A stretch of DNA of 64,000 bases from assembly GCF_000190415.1 (NCBI RefSeq), contig NZ_AEWF01000003.1, positions 124,001 through 188,000 of the forward strand, read 5' to 3'. The notes beneath the pieces are model-generated. The model had not been told where the DNA came from. It searched no databases and saw only the letters and a list, made by a program, of their open reading frames with translations. Position 1 is the stretch's first letter. Every line of letters starts with the position of its first letter. The translations under genes were made by a program, and so were the position numbers. Source of the DNA: Candidatus Odyssella thessalonicensis L13 (lineage in GTDB: Bacteria; Pseudomonadota; Alphaproteobacteria; Paracaedibacterales; Paracaedibacteraceae). Positions 7,976-17,338 of this stretch are shown piece by piece.

Positions 7976-8565
7976 TGGCTATGGATGAAGAAAAGCAAAA
8001 CTTAAGGAATTACTTAAGGCAGCTGCGACGTCAATATCATGCAACTGTAGATCAGCTTATCATCGACCAGCAATTGATAACGCGTTGGCAAAAACTCACT
8101 GAGCACCTCTTTCTTGACGCCAATTCAATTATTGCCGGCTATTATGCGGTCGGCACAGAGCTTAATATTCTGAGTCTATTAAGATATCTCGACCGACAAG
8201 GGTTTTGTCTTTGTTTACCCGTCCTTACCGCCTCTCACCACATGGCATTTAAAGCTTGGACGCCAGCGGAGGTTCTAATCCCAGGGATACTTAAAATCCC
8301 CGAACCTATCCCAGCAGCTCCAGACGTAGTGCCGGATATTATCCTTGTTCCACTTCTAGGGTTTGATGCCCAAGGAAATAGATTAGGACAAGGCAAAGGG
8401 TTTTATGATAAAGTATTATATGAAATAAAGGCAAACAAAGAAATAATAACCATAGGGATTGGTTATGGTTGTCAATATCTTGACAATATTATGGTTTGTG
8501 ATAAGGATTACCCTATGGATTATATCCTAACGCCAGAAAAAATATTTGTAACAAATAAGGATTAA
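7975..8565 (+). CDS. 5-formyltetrahydrofolate cyclo-ligase
   Basis: A 196-residue enzyme that uses ATP to convert 5-formyl-THF to 5,10-methenyl-THF, returning a folate storage form to the one-carbon pool. Seen: the N-terminal basic LRNYLRQLRRQY segment, the substrate-side GYYAVGTELNI region, and the nucleotide-binding PDIILVPLLGFDAQGNRLGQ-GKGFYDK signature at about 119-143. Length is normal. It overlaps the pseudopilin stop by one base and is followed after 2 bases by the sugar dehydrogenase, so it is part of a tight forward operon from sspB to about 9.85 kb. Confidence 0.92.
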   Translation: MAMDEEKQNLRNYLRQLRRQYHATVDQLIIDQQLITRWQKLTEHLFLDANSIIAGYYAVGTELNILSLLRYLDRQGFCLCLPVLTASHHMAFKAWTPAEVLIPGILKIPEPIPAAPDVVPDIILVPLLGFDAQGNRLGQGKGFYDKVLYEIKANKEIITIGIGYGCQYLDNIMVCDKDYPMDYILTPEKIFVTNKD

Positions 8566-8567
8566 CT

Positions 8568-9851
8568 ATGACGCTTCGTCGGATTTCTGTTATCGGGTTA
8601 GGCTATGTGGGCTTACCTGTAGCTGTAGCTTTTGGTAAGCACAACACCACCATTGGTTTTGATATCAACCAAACACGCCTCGATGAATTGCGTCAGAATT
8701 ATGATCGAACTCGTGAAGTTAGTGCGGATGGTCTAAAGAATACACAGATCCTTTATACCAGTGACATTAATGATCTCAAGCAAGCTGATTTCCATATTAT
8801 TACAGTTCCCACCCCTGTTAATCACATTAATCAACCCGACTTTACCCCTTTAGAAAAAGCATCTCACACAGTGGGCCAAGCCTTGAAAAAAGGTGACATT
8901 GTCGTTTATGAATCAACAGTTTACCCAGGGGCAACGGAAGAAATCTGTATCCCTATACTCGAAAAAGTTTCCGGCTTAAACTTTGGTAAAGATTTTACTG
9001 TGGGCTACAGTCCCGAACGGATTAATCCAGGGGATAAAGACCGAACCTTTACCAAGATTACCAAAGTTGTTTCAGGCTCCGACCAAGCAACATTAGACAT
9101 CGTAGCCGACGTGTATTCTTCTGTGGTAACAGCTGGGGTTTATAAAGCAGCCTCTATTAAGGTCGCTGAAGCCGCCAAGGTCATCGAAAACACGCAGCGC
9201 GATATCAATATTGCCTTAATGAATGAGTTAGCTCTTATCTTTAATCGCTTAGGGATTGATACGGTTGATGTTTTGGAAGCCGCAGGGACAAAGTGGAATT
9301 TTCTACCCTTCCGCCCCGGCCTTGTCGGAGGTCATTGTATTGGTGTCGATCCTTACTACCTAGCCCACAAAGCTCAAGAGGTTGGCTATTATCCAAAAAT
9401 GATTTTATCTGGCCGTCACTTGAATAATAGTATAGGTCAACATATTGCTCACCAGGCCATTAAAGCACTGATCCAGTCAGGGACAAACCCGCAAGAGGCA
9501 ACTATTTCAGTTTTAGGCTTAACATTTAAAGAAAACTGTCCTGATATTCGTAATACCAAGGTTATCGATATTATCAGCGAATTAAAAGCTTATGGCGTAC
9601 CCTTTCAAATATGTGATCCAGAAGCGGATTCCCAAGAGGCTAAACATGAGTATGATCTAGAGCTTGTGGACGCTGCTCACCTTAAGCCTGCCGCTTTAAC
9701 CATTTTAGCGGTAGCTCATACTTCTTTAATCGAGCAGCTCACCACCGCTCCAGAAAAGCTACTAGCTCCGCATGCAATAATCATTGATGTCAAGAGCTGC
9801 TTAGACCGCGATGTAATGGCTCGTAAGGGATATAAAATAATTCGACTTTAA
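8568..9851 (+). CDS. Nucleotide-sugar (UDP-sugar) 6-dehydrogenase, TviB/WbpA-like
   Basis: A 427-residue NAD-dependent dehydrogenase that would oxidise a UDP-hexose or UDP-N-acetylhexosamine to the uronic acid for surface polysaccharide. Seen: N-terminal Rossmann motif VIGLGYVGLPVA at about 8-19, the central NTQRDINIALMNELALIF helix, and the catalytic cysteine in GGHCIGVDPYYLA at about 258-270, then the C-terminal UDP-binding domain with LGLTFKENCPDIRNTK. The closest named relatives by motif are Vi-antigen TviB/VipA. Specificity is not readable. No glycosyltransferase cluster accompanies it in the window; partners must be elsewhere. Confidence 0.9.
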   Translation: MTLRRISVIGLGYVGLPVAVAFGKHNTTIGFDINQTRLDELRQNYDRTREVSADGLKNTQILYTSDINDLKQADFHIITVPTPVNHINQPDFTPLEKASHTVGQALKKGDIVVYESTVYPGATEEICIPILEKVSGLNFGKDFTVGYSPERINPGDKDRTFTKITKVVSGSDQATLDIVADVYSSVVTAGVYKAASIKVAEAAKVIENTQRDINIALMNELALIFNRLGIDTVDVLEAAGTKWNFLPFRPGLVGGHCIGVDPYYLAHKAQEVGYYPKMILSGRHLNNSIGQHIAHQAIKALIQSGTNPQEATISVLGLTFKENCPDIRNTKVIDIISELKAYGVPFQICDPEADSQEAKHEYDLELVDAAHLKPAALTILAVAHTSLIEQLTTAPEKLLAPHAIIIDVKSCLDRDVMARKGYKIIRL

Positions 9852-10735
9852 GAGGCAATCTGAGCAATAAAGCCGTAGTGATCAGAGCCCAAGCAAGGAA
9901 GCCGATCAACACGTTGAGTTCGAATACCGGGCGTTAAAAGCAAACGATCGATGGGAAGAAATGCGGGAGCCTTATAGCCTGCTTTTGCATTTCGCGGTGC
10001 CGGAAAACTTGCAATTAAACCGCATCCCTTTAATCCATCTTTAAGACCGAGCATTTGGCAGAATTTAAGATAGTAATGGGACCAGGGAACCAGATTAAAG
10101 TCACCTGATAAAATCGTTTTACCGTCAAAATTGCCCAACTGATTGGCAATCCCTTGATAATATTCCTCGGTAACGTTATAACATCTCTCCAAATGCACAT
10201 TTACAAAGCGGTATCGTTCACCGGTTTTAAATGAGCGCCCATAAATCACAAGCACAGGATGATCTTTTAGTTTATATCGCTTAAGAACCTTAAATCCCTT
10301 AGTTAATATAACTAAACGATTATAGCGATGATGATGGCGAGGATCATAATTTTCAAAATCTGAGGATAATGCGTATCCTTGCGGACAGAGTTCCTTGCGA
10401 ATGCGCCAATAAAGTTTAGGAGGGCATTCCTGTAACATCACCACATCTGCTTGGCTCTCTTGGATATGATCAAAAATTGCATCAGTATCAGGGTTTTCTC
10501 CCCAACAATTCTGATGCATGACTTTTAAAGGTAAAGTTACAGGGTTTGGATGGTCCTGTGCCGAATGCCAGTGCGAGACTAAAGGATAGCAAAGCGGCAA
10601 CCCCGTAAGAAACAGCATCAGCCAGTAAGGCCATTTAGCACGCAAGATAAGAAATAATAAGGATAGACACCCTAGCCCAAAGAGAATGACAAGTCTTAAT
10701 TGGTCTAAAAGGAGAAGGATTTGCCCAAGGTTCAC
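9848..10735 (-). CDS. Endonuclease/exonuclease/phosphatase fold protein, membrane-anchored
   Basis: A 295-residue protein with two or so N-terminal hydrophobic segments (residues 5-55), then the DNase I-like EEP fold. Seen catalytic landmarks: MLQECPP (metal-binding Glu), NVHLERC, SGDFNLVPWSHYY (catalytic Asp-Asn) and LGSDHYGFIA (the terminal Ser-Asp-His). Family members hydrolyse phosphodiesters in DNA, RNA, or lipids and phosphoinositides. The membrane anchor implies that the domain faces the periplasm, which suggests a lipid or extracellular substrate more than chromosomal DNA, but this is inference. The 3' end overlaps the convergent dehydrogenase gene by 4 bases. Confidence 0.85.
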   Translation of the reverse strand: MNLGQILLLLDQLRLVILFGLGCLSLLFLILRAKWPYWLMLFLTGLPLCYPLVSHWHSAQDHPNPVTLPLKVMHQNCWGENPDTDAIFDHIQESQADVVMLQECPPKLYWRIRKELCPQGYALSSDFENYDPRHHHRYNRLVILTKGFKVLKRYKLKDHPVLVIYGRSFKTGERYRFVNVHLERCYNVTEEYYQGIANQLGNFDGKTILSGDFNLVPWSHYYLKFCQMLGLKDGLKGCGLIASFPAPRNAKAGYKAPAFLPIDRLLLTPGIRTQRVDRLPCLGSDHYGFIAQIAS

Positions 10736-10987
10736 GATAAAATTTAACTATTTAAGAGGAGATACTTAATCTATTATATCAATTATTTATGGTGTTGCAG
10801 CAAAAGTTGCAATAGCTTTTTGTAAAGAAGTTAATACATTTAATCCTTCTCAATTTCTTTGTAAAACCAAAAAGGACATTACTTAAGATTAACCTTGCGA
10901 GCTAGCTTAAGGTAATATCCTTTTTTCACTTTGTTCTTATGACTTTTTTAAAAAGCACTCCATAAAGATAGAGTAATTACTCACACC

Positions 10988-11881
10988 CTAGCTAACCCTT
11001 ACAATACAAAGAACTTCATTACCTTTTCCTTGGTATTCCATGGAAGAAAAGCAATCTTTTGATAAGACAATACCACGACCATGGGGATCAGTTAGGCGAT
11101 CTGGTGAAAGCTCCATAAATTTGTGCCATTCAAAGCCATCCCCTTCATCTTTGATGCGAATTTCAAGGACATCCTTGTCTAAAACAAAGCTTAACATGGC
11201 TTTCTTTCTTTTATTCTCATCAAGTGCCAAGCGCCGATCAATTTCCTTTTCCCATTCCCCTTTAACTAAGTATTTTGTCTTATCAGTATAAGTTAAGCCA
11301 AGATTCCCGTGCTCAATGGCATTAATCATCAGCTCTGTTAGACCGAATGCCACGTGTAAAGAATTAGGGCATAAGCAAGAAACAAAGTAGGCAATACTCT
11401 TAGCTTCATCCAGGCTTTGGAACTCAAAAATGCCATTCTTCATCAGGTTCGGAACAATTTGAGTCTTCTTCAGTTCTTCACTAATTTCCTTCAAGCGAGC
11501 GGCCTTATTGATAGCAGCATGGACAATGCTGATTAGTAAATCGGCTTCATAGGGCTTTGTTAGATAATAATAGACGCCCGCCTCAATTCCTTCAACCACT
11601 TGAACCGTTTGGGCAGCGGCAGTCTGCATGATTATTGGAATATGTTTATAATACTCACTTACTTTTAAAGATTTAATGACCTCTATACCGCCCATTCTTG
11701 GCATCATACGATCAAGGACTATCACATCAATTTCAGGGTGATCCATAATCTTTTGTATAGCTTCGTCGCCATCGGTGGCCGCCAAAACATTGAAACCTGC
11801 ATCAATTAAATGGTCTTGTAAGATATCTAAGTTGAATTCTTCATCGTCGACAGCTAGTACTGTAGGTTTCTTCTCATCCAT
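10988..11881 (-). CDS. Response regulator fused to an anti-sigma-type histidine-kinase-like ATPase domain
   Basis: A 297-residue two-domain regulator. Residues 8-125 form a receiver domain with acidic pocket DDEEF, phosphoacceptor Asp in VIVLDRMMPRMGG (about 56) and the conserved Lys in YYLTKPYEAD. Residues 165-297 form a HATPase_c_2 (RsbW-like) domain with N-box LTELMINAIEHGN and ATP-lid region KDEGDGFEW and PHGRGIVLSKD. No PP2C phosphatase, STAS or HisKA region is seen. This pairing suggests phosphorylation-gated partner switching or kinase activity, but the partner is unknown. Stand-alone gene with long flanking regions. Start supported by GGAGG-like sequence just upstream on the minus strand. 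Confidence 0.85.
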   Translation of the reverse strand: MDEKKPTVLAVDDEEFNLDILQDHLIDAGFNVLAATDGDEAIQKIMDHPEIDVIVLDRMMPRMGGIEVIKSLKVSEYYKHIPIIMQTAAAQTVQVVEGIEAGVYYYLTKPYEADLLISIVHAAINKAARLKEISEELKKTQIVPNLMKNGIFEFQSLDEAKSIAYFVSCLCPNSLHVAFGLTELMINAIEHGNLGLTYTDKTKYLVKGEWEKEIDRRLALDENKRKKAMLSFVLDKDVLEIRIKDEGDGFEWHKFMELSPDRLTDPHGRGIVLSKDCFSSMEYQGKGNEVLCIVRVS

Positions 11882-12613
11882 TCCAATTTACCTCCGCTCG
11901 AAAATTAGATCCACCTTAGCTAATATCTTAACTATAAACCATAAAAACTTTTCTCTCTTTTAGGATAAATGTAAGTAACAGACGGCCTCTTCATCGCCTA
12001 AAGATAATCAATTAATTCATCCAAAGATCCTCTAAGATCTCTTCATGACTTCAATAGGGTCTAGATCATCTCTGCCTTATCAATCTACGTCGCAGGGAGA
12101 CAGAAAACCACTCAAGTCTTTAATCTCATGCCTGCAGGCTGGCAAGAACAAAAGCCCCCTTACGACTGAGCTGCTTTTTAAAGAGAAGATCGCAAATTAA
12201 AGAAACACATTTCTCTCTGGAGGCGCGCTGTTGTTGTGTAGAGCTATGAATAAAATATTTTTCTGTAGAATTGTCTCAGCAAGAAGCGGCTATGCAATTT
12301 ATATCCACTATAACTTTGCAAGGTTTTAGGGTTAAATAAGGTGAATCTTGCAAAAAGCTGCCTTCAACTCCTTTCTTATTTGTTTCTAAGGCGTAGAACC
12401 ACTTCAAGCCTCAGAACCCACTTATAAAAAGGGAGAAAATGTACCCCGAGCGCAGCGAGGAACTTTTCTATTTATCTTAAAGGAGGAGGGGGACTTATGG
12501 ATATCTCCTCCTCAAGTTTTCCAATTGTTAAGGTGCGTGTGCTTTGACGTGCGCCGCCCTCCATAAACTCTCTTCGATTGTTAAAGGTACTTCTTAAGAG
12601 GACATTGTTTAAC
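11882..12613. other. Long intergenic region, no gene recognised
   Basis: About 730 bases lie between two leftward genes. I find no long open frame of coding character. At 12479-12516 a GGAGGAG...CTCCTCC inverted repeat could act as terminator or structure downstream of the acidic-protein gene; the plus strand there also shows an AGGAGG followed by a 16-codon ATG frame, too short to call. The rest may hold the promoter of the REC-ATPase gene near 11.9 kb. Remnants of decayed genes cannot be excluded. Confidence 0.4.
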
Positions 12614-13546
12614 CTAATGCTCTGCTTCACGTTCTTCTTCGGACTCGTTTACTCTCGGTCCCTCATAAGACTGAGAAATGGAGGTGCTTCCCGCTTTATG
12701 CACTGTATCTTCCTCCTGAATCTTGTCACCTATTTCCATGGCTCTTTTGCTCCGGTTCTTTCTTCTATTCTTGCTCTGAGAAGAGGTAAGAGATTTTTCT
12801 AACTCCTCACGGAAAAACGCTTCCTCCTCAGCGAATGATGGTGGCTCGTTGGGAACTATTTTTAGAGGGTCTCGCTCCTGAGGTTCTTGAAGAGGCTCAT
12901 CCCCATCCGTGGCGCCTGCCCACCCATCAAATTCCGTATCAACTCCCCTAATATCTGGTGACATCATTTCAGACGCTAGAGAGGAGTTTTGCTTTATAGG
13001 AGAAGAGGGAGGAGGAGAGCTTCCCGTGCGACTCTTTAGAGTTTTCCGCGGAGGTGTCAGAAAGCCCTTCTCATCAATAAATGGTCGCCGAGGATCGATA
13101 GTTGTCTCTTCATAGCGTCGTTTGTGTCCTTGAGAAGGCTGGGGATCAGGAAGGGGAAGATCTACATCCGTAGCAGCTTCCAAGCCGTCACACTCCTTTG
13201 CTGAGCCGTCGCTATCTTCAAGTTCTGAGTGGTGGTCGGTGGTGCCATCTTCCCCCATCTCAGCTTCTGAGGAATGTGCAGGGGCGGCCTCTTCCCTCAT
13301 TTCAGCCTCAGAAAAATGATCCGAATCAGAACTTATGGCTTCCGGATCTGAATCCGGCCTGGGGTCTAGATCGGTGTCAATATCTGAAAGTGTGGGAGAG
13401 TGTCTTCCCCATCCCTCATGGTCACTGTCTGAGCCATTACTTTCGTAACCAGGATTAAAGTGCTCCTGGGCTTGGACCTTGCTAGGCAAAGCTGATCCCA
13501 GGATACTAAGCATTAAAGACAATTTACCAAGAAACCTTAGCTTCAT
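12614..13546 (-). CDS. Secreted, highly acidic, probably disordered protein; effector candidate
   Basis: A 310-residue protein of unknown family. Seen: a Sec-type signal peptide (MKLRFLGKLSLMLSILGSALPSKVQA, split: basic start, hydrophobic core 5-18, cleavage near AQA-26) and then a strongly acidic, serine- and proline-rich chain almost without hydrophobic stretches, typical of intrinsic disorder. SEAEM-type repeats occur at about 79-97, and ATDVD/ATDGD with LPDPQ/LQEPQ are repeated at about 125 and 212. Two basic patches, KRRYEE (142-147) and SKNRRKNRSKR (258-268), resemble eukaryotic nuclear localisation signals. Export plus these features suggests a host-directed protein; function is not established. 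A start is well placed, with GGGAGCCATAA upstream of ATG. Confidence 0.65.
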   Translation of the reverse strand: MKLRFLGKLSLMLSILGSALPSKVQAQEHFNPGYESNGSDSDHEGWGRHSPTLSDIDTDLDPRPDSDPEAISSDSDHFSEAEMREEAAPAHSSEAEMGEDGTTDHHSELEDSDGSAKECDGLEAATDVDLPLPDPQPSQGHKRRYEETTIDPRRPFIDEKGFLTPPRKTLKSRTGSSPPPSSPIKQNSSLASEMMSPDIRGVDTEFDGWAGATDGDEPLQEPQERDPLKIVPNEPPSFAEEEAFFREELEKSLTSSQSKNRRKNRSKRAMEIGDKIQEEDTVHKAGSTSISQSYEGPRVNESEEEREAEH

Positions 13547-13848
13547 TTATGGCTCCCATTACCCGCGTCACTTTATGAGTAGGTATAAGAGAAATACTTC
13601 AATAAATTGCTAAGCTGGTACTTATTTGCAAAGAATTATATTAATGGGAGGGCAAGCGTCCATTGAGTAGGGGGAAGAGAGAAACAGTTATAATAGAGGA
13701 GAATTTGTAAAAAGAAGAAAGGCTTTTAAAGCCGCCTGTACCGTTTGTTCTGAAGTCCCTTAAAGGCTCTTTTATGATTAAGTAAGCTAATTGAGATGCT
13801 GTTCATTCCCTCTTCTGGTCTAGCTAATACATGCGTCCTTACTATCTC
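13547..13848. other. Intergenic region, nothing recognised
   Basis: About 300 bases between the acidic-protein gene and the MHYT kinase gene, both leftward. It should contain the promoter of the acidic-protein gene. I see no RNA gene, repeat or convincing small ORF. Confidence 0.4.
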
Positions 13849-16386
13849 TTACCTATTAAGAGGAAACTGAAACATAAAAACAGCACCTTTACTGCCATTT
13901 TCTGCCCAAATTGTGCCGCCATGTCCCTCCATGATCTGCTTACAGATAGGAAGACCTAAGCCAGTTCCACCGGCTTGGGTACGGGTAATACTGCTCTGGA
14001 AGAACTTATCAAAGATTTTTGTGACCTCGTCTTTGGGAACACCGATACCTTCGTCCTCTATTCGGCAAGATAAGCCTTTACCTTTAGCAAGGCTAACATT
14101 TGCAACCGTTATATGAATTCGAGAATTAGGAGAAGAAAATTTTATAGCGTTTGAAAGCAGGTTAATGACCACCTGAACGAGCTTCTCCTTATCGAATACA
14201 GCTTCAGTAAGATGAGCCTTATTATCAACAGCTAGAGTGATACCTTTTTGAGTAAAAAGTGACTCTAATTCATTAAAACTATGATCTATGACAGACTGAA
14301 AATCATTTAATTGAAAATTGAAATCCATTTTTCCGGCTTCTAGCTTAGCGAGATCTAAGAGATTATTGAGAAGATTTAAGAGCCTGTTTCCCGCAATTTG
14401 AATATTATTGAGATATTTGTATAAGGGCTCTGAGGTAACTTCTTGTCGATCTCGCAGCTTTTTCAGCCCCATATTAGAATAGCTCAAAATGGCATGCATC
14501 GGGGTGCGAAGCTCATGCGACATATTTGATAAAAATTCTGTTTTTGCCTTATTTGCTTCAGCTTCTTTTTCAAGTTCAAATTTAAAGCTCCGCCGCATAA
14601 TATTGAAAAGACTTAAAGCAAGCAACGTTAAAATAATTGAGAAGGAGTAGCCAATATTGCGAAAGTTTTTTATATTGTGGACAGCTGTGCTTTGAAAAAA
14701 CTCTGACTCATTAGCCCCTACCCACAATTTTAGGGTTCCCCCTTTATCATTAATGTCAATAGTTTGGACTGTTGAGAAAAGAAAATGGGGGTCAAGTTCA
14801 GCCTTTCTAATCCATGGAAAGGAACTTCTTAAATTTCCGGGAAGGGAAGAAGGGAAAATATATACCTTATTGTCCTGATTGCGGATCAGAATATCGCTAT
14901 CACCTTGTAAATGTGACGATAAAATATTCAAAGGAAATACCGTAACAATGATTCCCTTAAAGACCCTTTCAGGGCCATAATAAGGTAAAGAATAAATAAT
15001 TGTAGGACTTGGGGTCGATACCCTTCGATCAGGCGCGGAAGGAAAGGAAGGTCCTAAAGCCTTTATATTTATCCATTCCATTTTAGCAGGAATAATTGAA
15101 TCCTTATCCATTGGCTTTAAAGGACAGTCCTCTTTGAACCAGGCTAAGTGATGTCGGGCGACCTTCAGAATAATCTCTTCGGATAAGCGTGGCGCATAAC
15201 TTTTATAATTTAAAAGTAAGCCGGGAATCTGCTTAGTAGTTGAGTTAATGTCATCTGCCGTGTGATCTCGCGTTAGAATTATTAAGTTTGTTTGAGGGAT
15301 AACCTTAAAATTGTCATGAATGTTCTTCATAACATCAATAGAACGCTGATCTAAGGAAGCTGAGGTATCTGCTAAATTATTTAAAAAGGGTAACTTCGAT
15401 ATCGTCAACATTTCAATATAAAGAGATTCGAAGGCTTGCCTTACTGATCGCACGATATGATGAGCCTTCGTTGTTTCAGCCTGGCGGAAATGTATTAAAG
15501 CATCATCGTAATTTTCGCGGCTATGATAATAGATAAGAAAGGCTGTGGTTGCCCCCGTCATAATAATAATAAGGTTTAAAACAACAGAGCCTTGAAAAGA
15601 AAAAACTGTTTCCTTAGATTTATTCTCTTTTAAAAAACCACGGCTGACTAAGAAAAAACCAAATAAGGAAATTGAAAGCGAGACAATCACAACGGCAGTC
15701 GCCAACGTTGATTGATCAGAATTCTCGGTGAAACGACAATCGGCATAAGGAGAAAATACTGTTGCCGCCATGGCCGTATAATGCATTCCTGTCACCGCTC
15801 CCCCAAGAATTAAGGCTGCAACGAACATGAGGCCTATTTTATGGATAGTGGCCTTATTGACAGAAGACATAATCCACATGGCCAAGCCAGAAGTCATAAT
15901 GGCAATCAAAACCGAAGTCCAGAAATAGGATCTCAAATAAAGGATATCGCATTTCATCTCCATAGCTGTCATCCCAATATAATGCATGACGCATATACCG
16001 ATTCCCATAACAGGGGCATTGATCACAACAACCTGAGGCGTTAATTTTTGACGTGTTATATTAAGGAAAACTGCAAAGGAAAAACCGGCAGCAAATATCA
16101 TTGAGAGAATGGTTAAACCTAAATTATAGGTATGCTCCATTTCTATCTTATAAGCCAACATCCCCGTAAAATGCATAGACCATATGCCGGCACCCATGAC
16201 AAGAGCACCCAATAAGCAGCCCTTAAGACGAGTATAAGTATGTGAAATATTAGTATTCTGAAGAATTAAAAGTGCTGTCCAGGCAGCAATAACTGACACA
16301 AAGTAAGAGATTAAGATATAGAAAGTATCGTACTGCCCTACAATAGTGTTATAAGGAATTTGTGATTCATTGATAAGAGTTAACAC
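13849..16386 (-). CDS. MHYT-domain membrane sensor histidine kinase
   Basis: An 845-residue sensor kinase. Residues 10-265 form the seven-helix MHYT domain, with the motif repeated three times as MHFTGM, MHYIGM and MHYTAM; such domains are proposed to bind copper and sense oxygen, CO or NO. A further transmembrane segment near 275-295 leads to a large extracytoplasmic region of about 290 residues and another helix near 590, so the sensor has two separable input parts. The kinase core follows: HisKA box MSHELRTPMHA with phosphohistidine near 624, N box NLLSNAIKFSS, G1 EDEGIGVP and G2 GGTGLGLPICKQ. There is no receiver domain and no adjacent regulator gene; its partner is unknown. Confidence 0.9.
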   Translation of the reverse strand: MLTLINESQIPYNTIVGQYDTFYILISYFVSVIAAWTALLILQNTNISHTYTRLKGCLLGALVMGAGIWSMHFTGMLAYKIEMEHTYNLGLTILSMIFAAGFSFAVFLNITRQKLTPQVVVINAPVMGIGICVMHYIGMTAMEMKCDILYLRSYFWTSVLIAIMTSGLAMWIMSSVNKATIHKIGLMFVAALILGGAVTGMHYTAMAATVFSPYADCRFTENSDQSTLATAVVIVSLSISLFGFFLVSRGFLKENKSKETVFSFQGSVVLNLIIIMTGATTAFLIYYHSRENYDDALIHFRQAETTKAHHIVRSVRQAFESLYIEMLTISKLPFLNNLADTSASLDQRSIDVMKNIHDNFKVIPQTNLIILTRDHTADDINSTTKQIPGLLLNYKSYAPRLSEEIILKVARHHLAWFKEDCPLKPMDKDSIIPAKMEWINIKALGPSFPSAPDRRVSTPSPTIIYSLPYYGPERVFKGIIVTVFPLNILSSHLQGDSDILIRNQDNKVYIFPSSLPGNLRSSFPWIRKAELDPHFLFSTVQTIDINDKGGTLKLWVGANESEFFQSTAVHNIKNFRNIGYSFSIILTLLALSLFNIMRRSFKFELEKEAEANKAKTEFLSNMSHELRTPMHAILSYSNMGLKKLRDRQEVTSEPLYKYLNNIQIAGNRLLNLLNNLLDLAKLEAGKMDFNFQLNDFQSVIDHSFNELESLFTQKGITLAVDNKAHLTEAVFDKEKLVQVVINLLSNAIKFSSPNSRIHITVANVSLAKGKGLSCRIEDEGIGVPKDEVTKIFDKFFQSSITRTQAGGTGLGLPICKQIMEGHGGTIWAENGSKGAVFMFQFPLNR

Positions 16387-16481
16387 AATTTACCAGTCTT
16401 ATAGAAGGGGGGGTTGTTGTTAAAAAACAACTTACGTTAATTGTGCCTTGTTTAAAAGAATATATTTTTAGATTTTGCTTT

Positions 16482-17276
16482 TTATGCCGCTAGAGAAATC
16501 ACCCGACGCTCAAGCATCTTTAAACGCTCCTGATCTTCAGCACTCAAATTTTTATAGTAGTTGCACTTATTTTTCAACCATAGCAGTTCAAACCTTGAGG
16601 CTTCAATCAACCCTCGATGAGCAATGTTATGACTTACCACAGAAGCATCAAATGCAATTTTCCGGGTTTCGTATCGTTTCAGATGGGTAGTATGAATTTC
16701 TCTTAAAGTGGGTACGCTTTCAGCATCAATGCCACCGCCCACAGCAAACTGGAGATTATGCTGCTGGCACAGCAATCCAACCTCCTTAATACGGCGGGTA
16801 ATCTCAGGTTTATTGGCGTCACGGCGATGGATACCTAACGATCCACAAAAATCAACGCGGCCAAAAACAGCACCGGTCAAACTGCAAGCCGCGACCTTAT
16901 CAATGATAGCCTCGCGTTGCTCATATCCCATAATAGTCTCAATATTGATCAAAAATTCAATATCCATCCGTTCTTGCTCTGCGTAAACTCGGTTTACTGA
17001 TTGCACAAATTTACACACAGCATACGAGGATTCAATCATAGGAGCAATAATTACACCAGCGCCCAATTGTTTGGCTTTCATTAAGTCAGTAACCGCTTCA
17101 CAACCCCCAATCTTAATAATTAGATCGAGATCAGCCCGAAAGGTTAGCTCTATTAACCTAAGAATTTCATCTTCGCGTATCCCTTCAGACTCAAATTCAG
17201 CACGGACATGGGTAAATCCGAGATCATTTTTACCATTTTTTAACAAGGATAACATTTCTTTTTCGAGTGTATTCAT
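16482..17276 (-). CDS. HpcH/HpaI aldolase / citrate lyase-like family protein
   Basis: A 264-residue TIM-barrel protein of the aldolase/citrate lyase beta-like family. Seen: IIKIGGCEAVTDL (strand with a conserved Lys-Gly), GVIIAPMIESSYAV (metal/substrate loop with Glu), FLINIETIMGYEQREAI, and VFGRVDFCGSLG, with the conserved Arg and Asp of the metal site. Family enzymes cleave or form 2-oxoacid C-C bonds using Mg or Mn. The substrate is not readable. Closest-looking relatives occur in surface-sugar gene sets, but no such set is next to it; it stands alone between the MHYT kinase and lpxK. Confidence 0.65.
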   Translation of the reverse strand: MNTLEKEMLSLLKNGKNDLGFTHVRAEFESEGIREDEILRLIELTFRADLDLIIKIGGCEAVTDLMKAKQLGAGVIIAPMIESSYAVCKFVQSVNRVYAEQERMDIEFLINIETIMGYEQREAIIDKVAACSLTGAVFGRVDFCGSLGIHRRDANKPEITRRIKEVGLLCQQHNLQFAVGGGIDAESVPTLREIHTTHLKRYETRKIAFDASVVSHNIAHRGLIEASRFELLWLKNKCNYYKNLSAEDQERLKMLERRVISLAA

Positions 17277-17338
17277 CGGTCAACCAGAACTGTTAGATGG
17301 TTATTATTAATTATTTATCAATCTTGGTTAACAAATAG

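Noticed and set aside
13198-13458. 86-codon frame opposite the acidic protein
   Set aside because: Antisense shadow of a skewed-composition gene; the signal peptide and start on the minus strand are much stronger.
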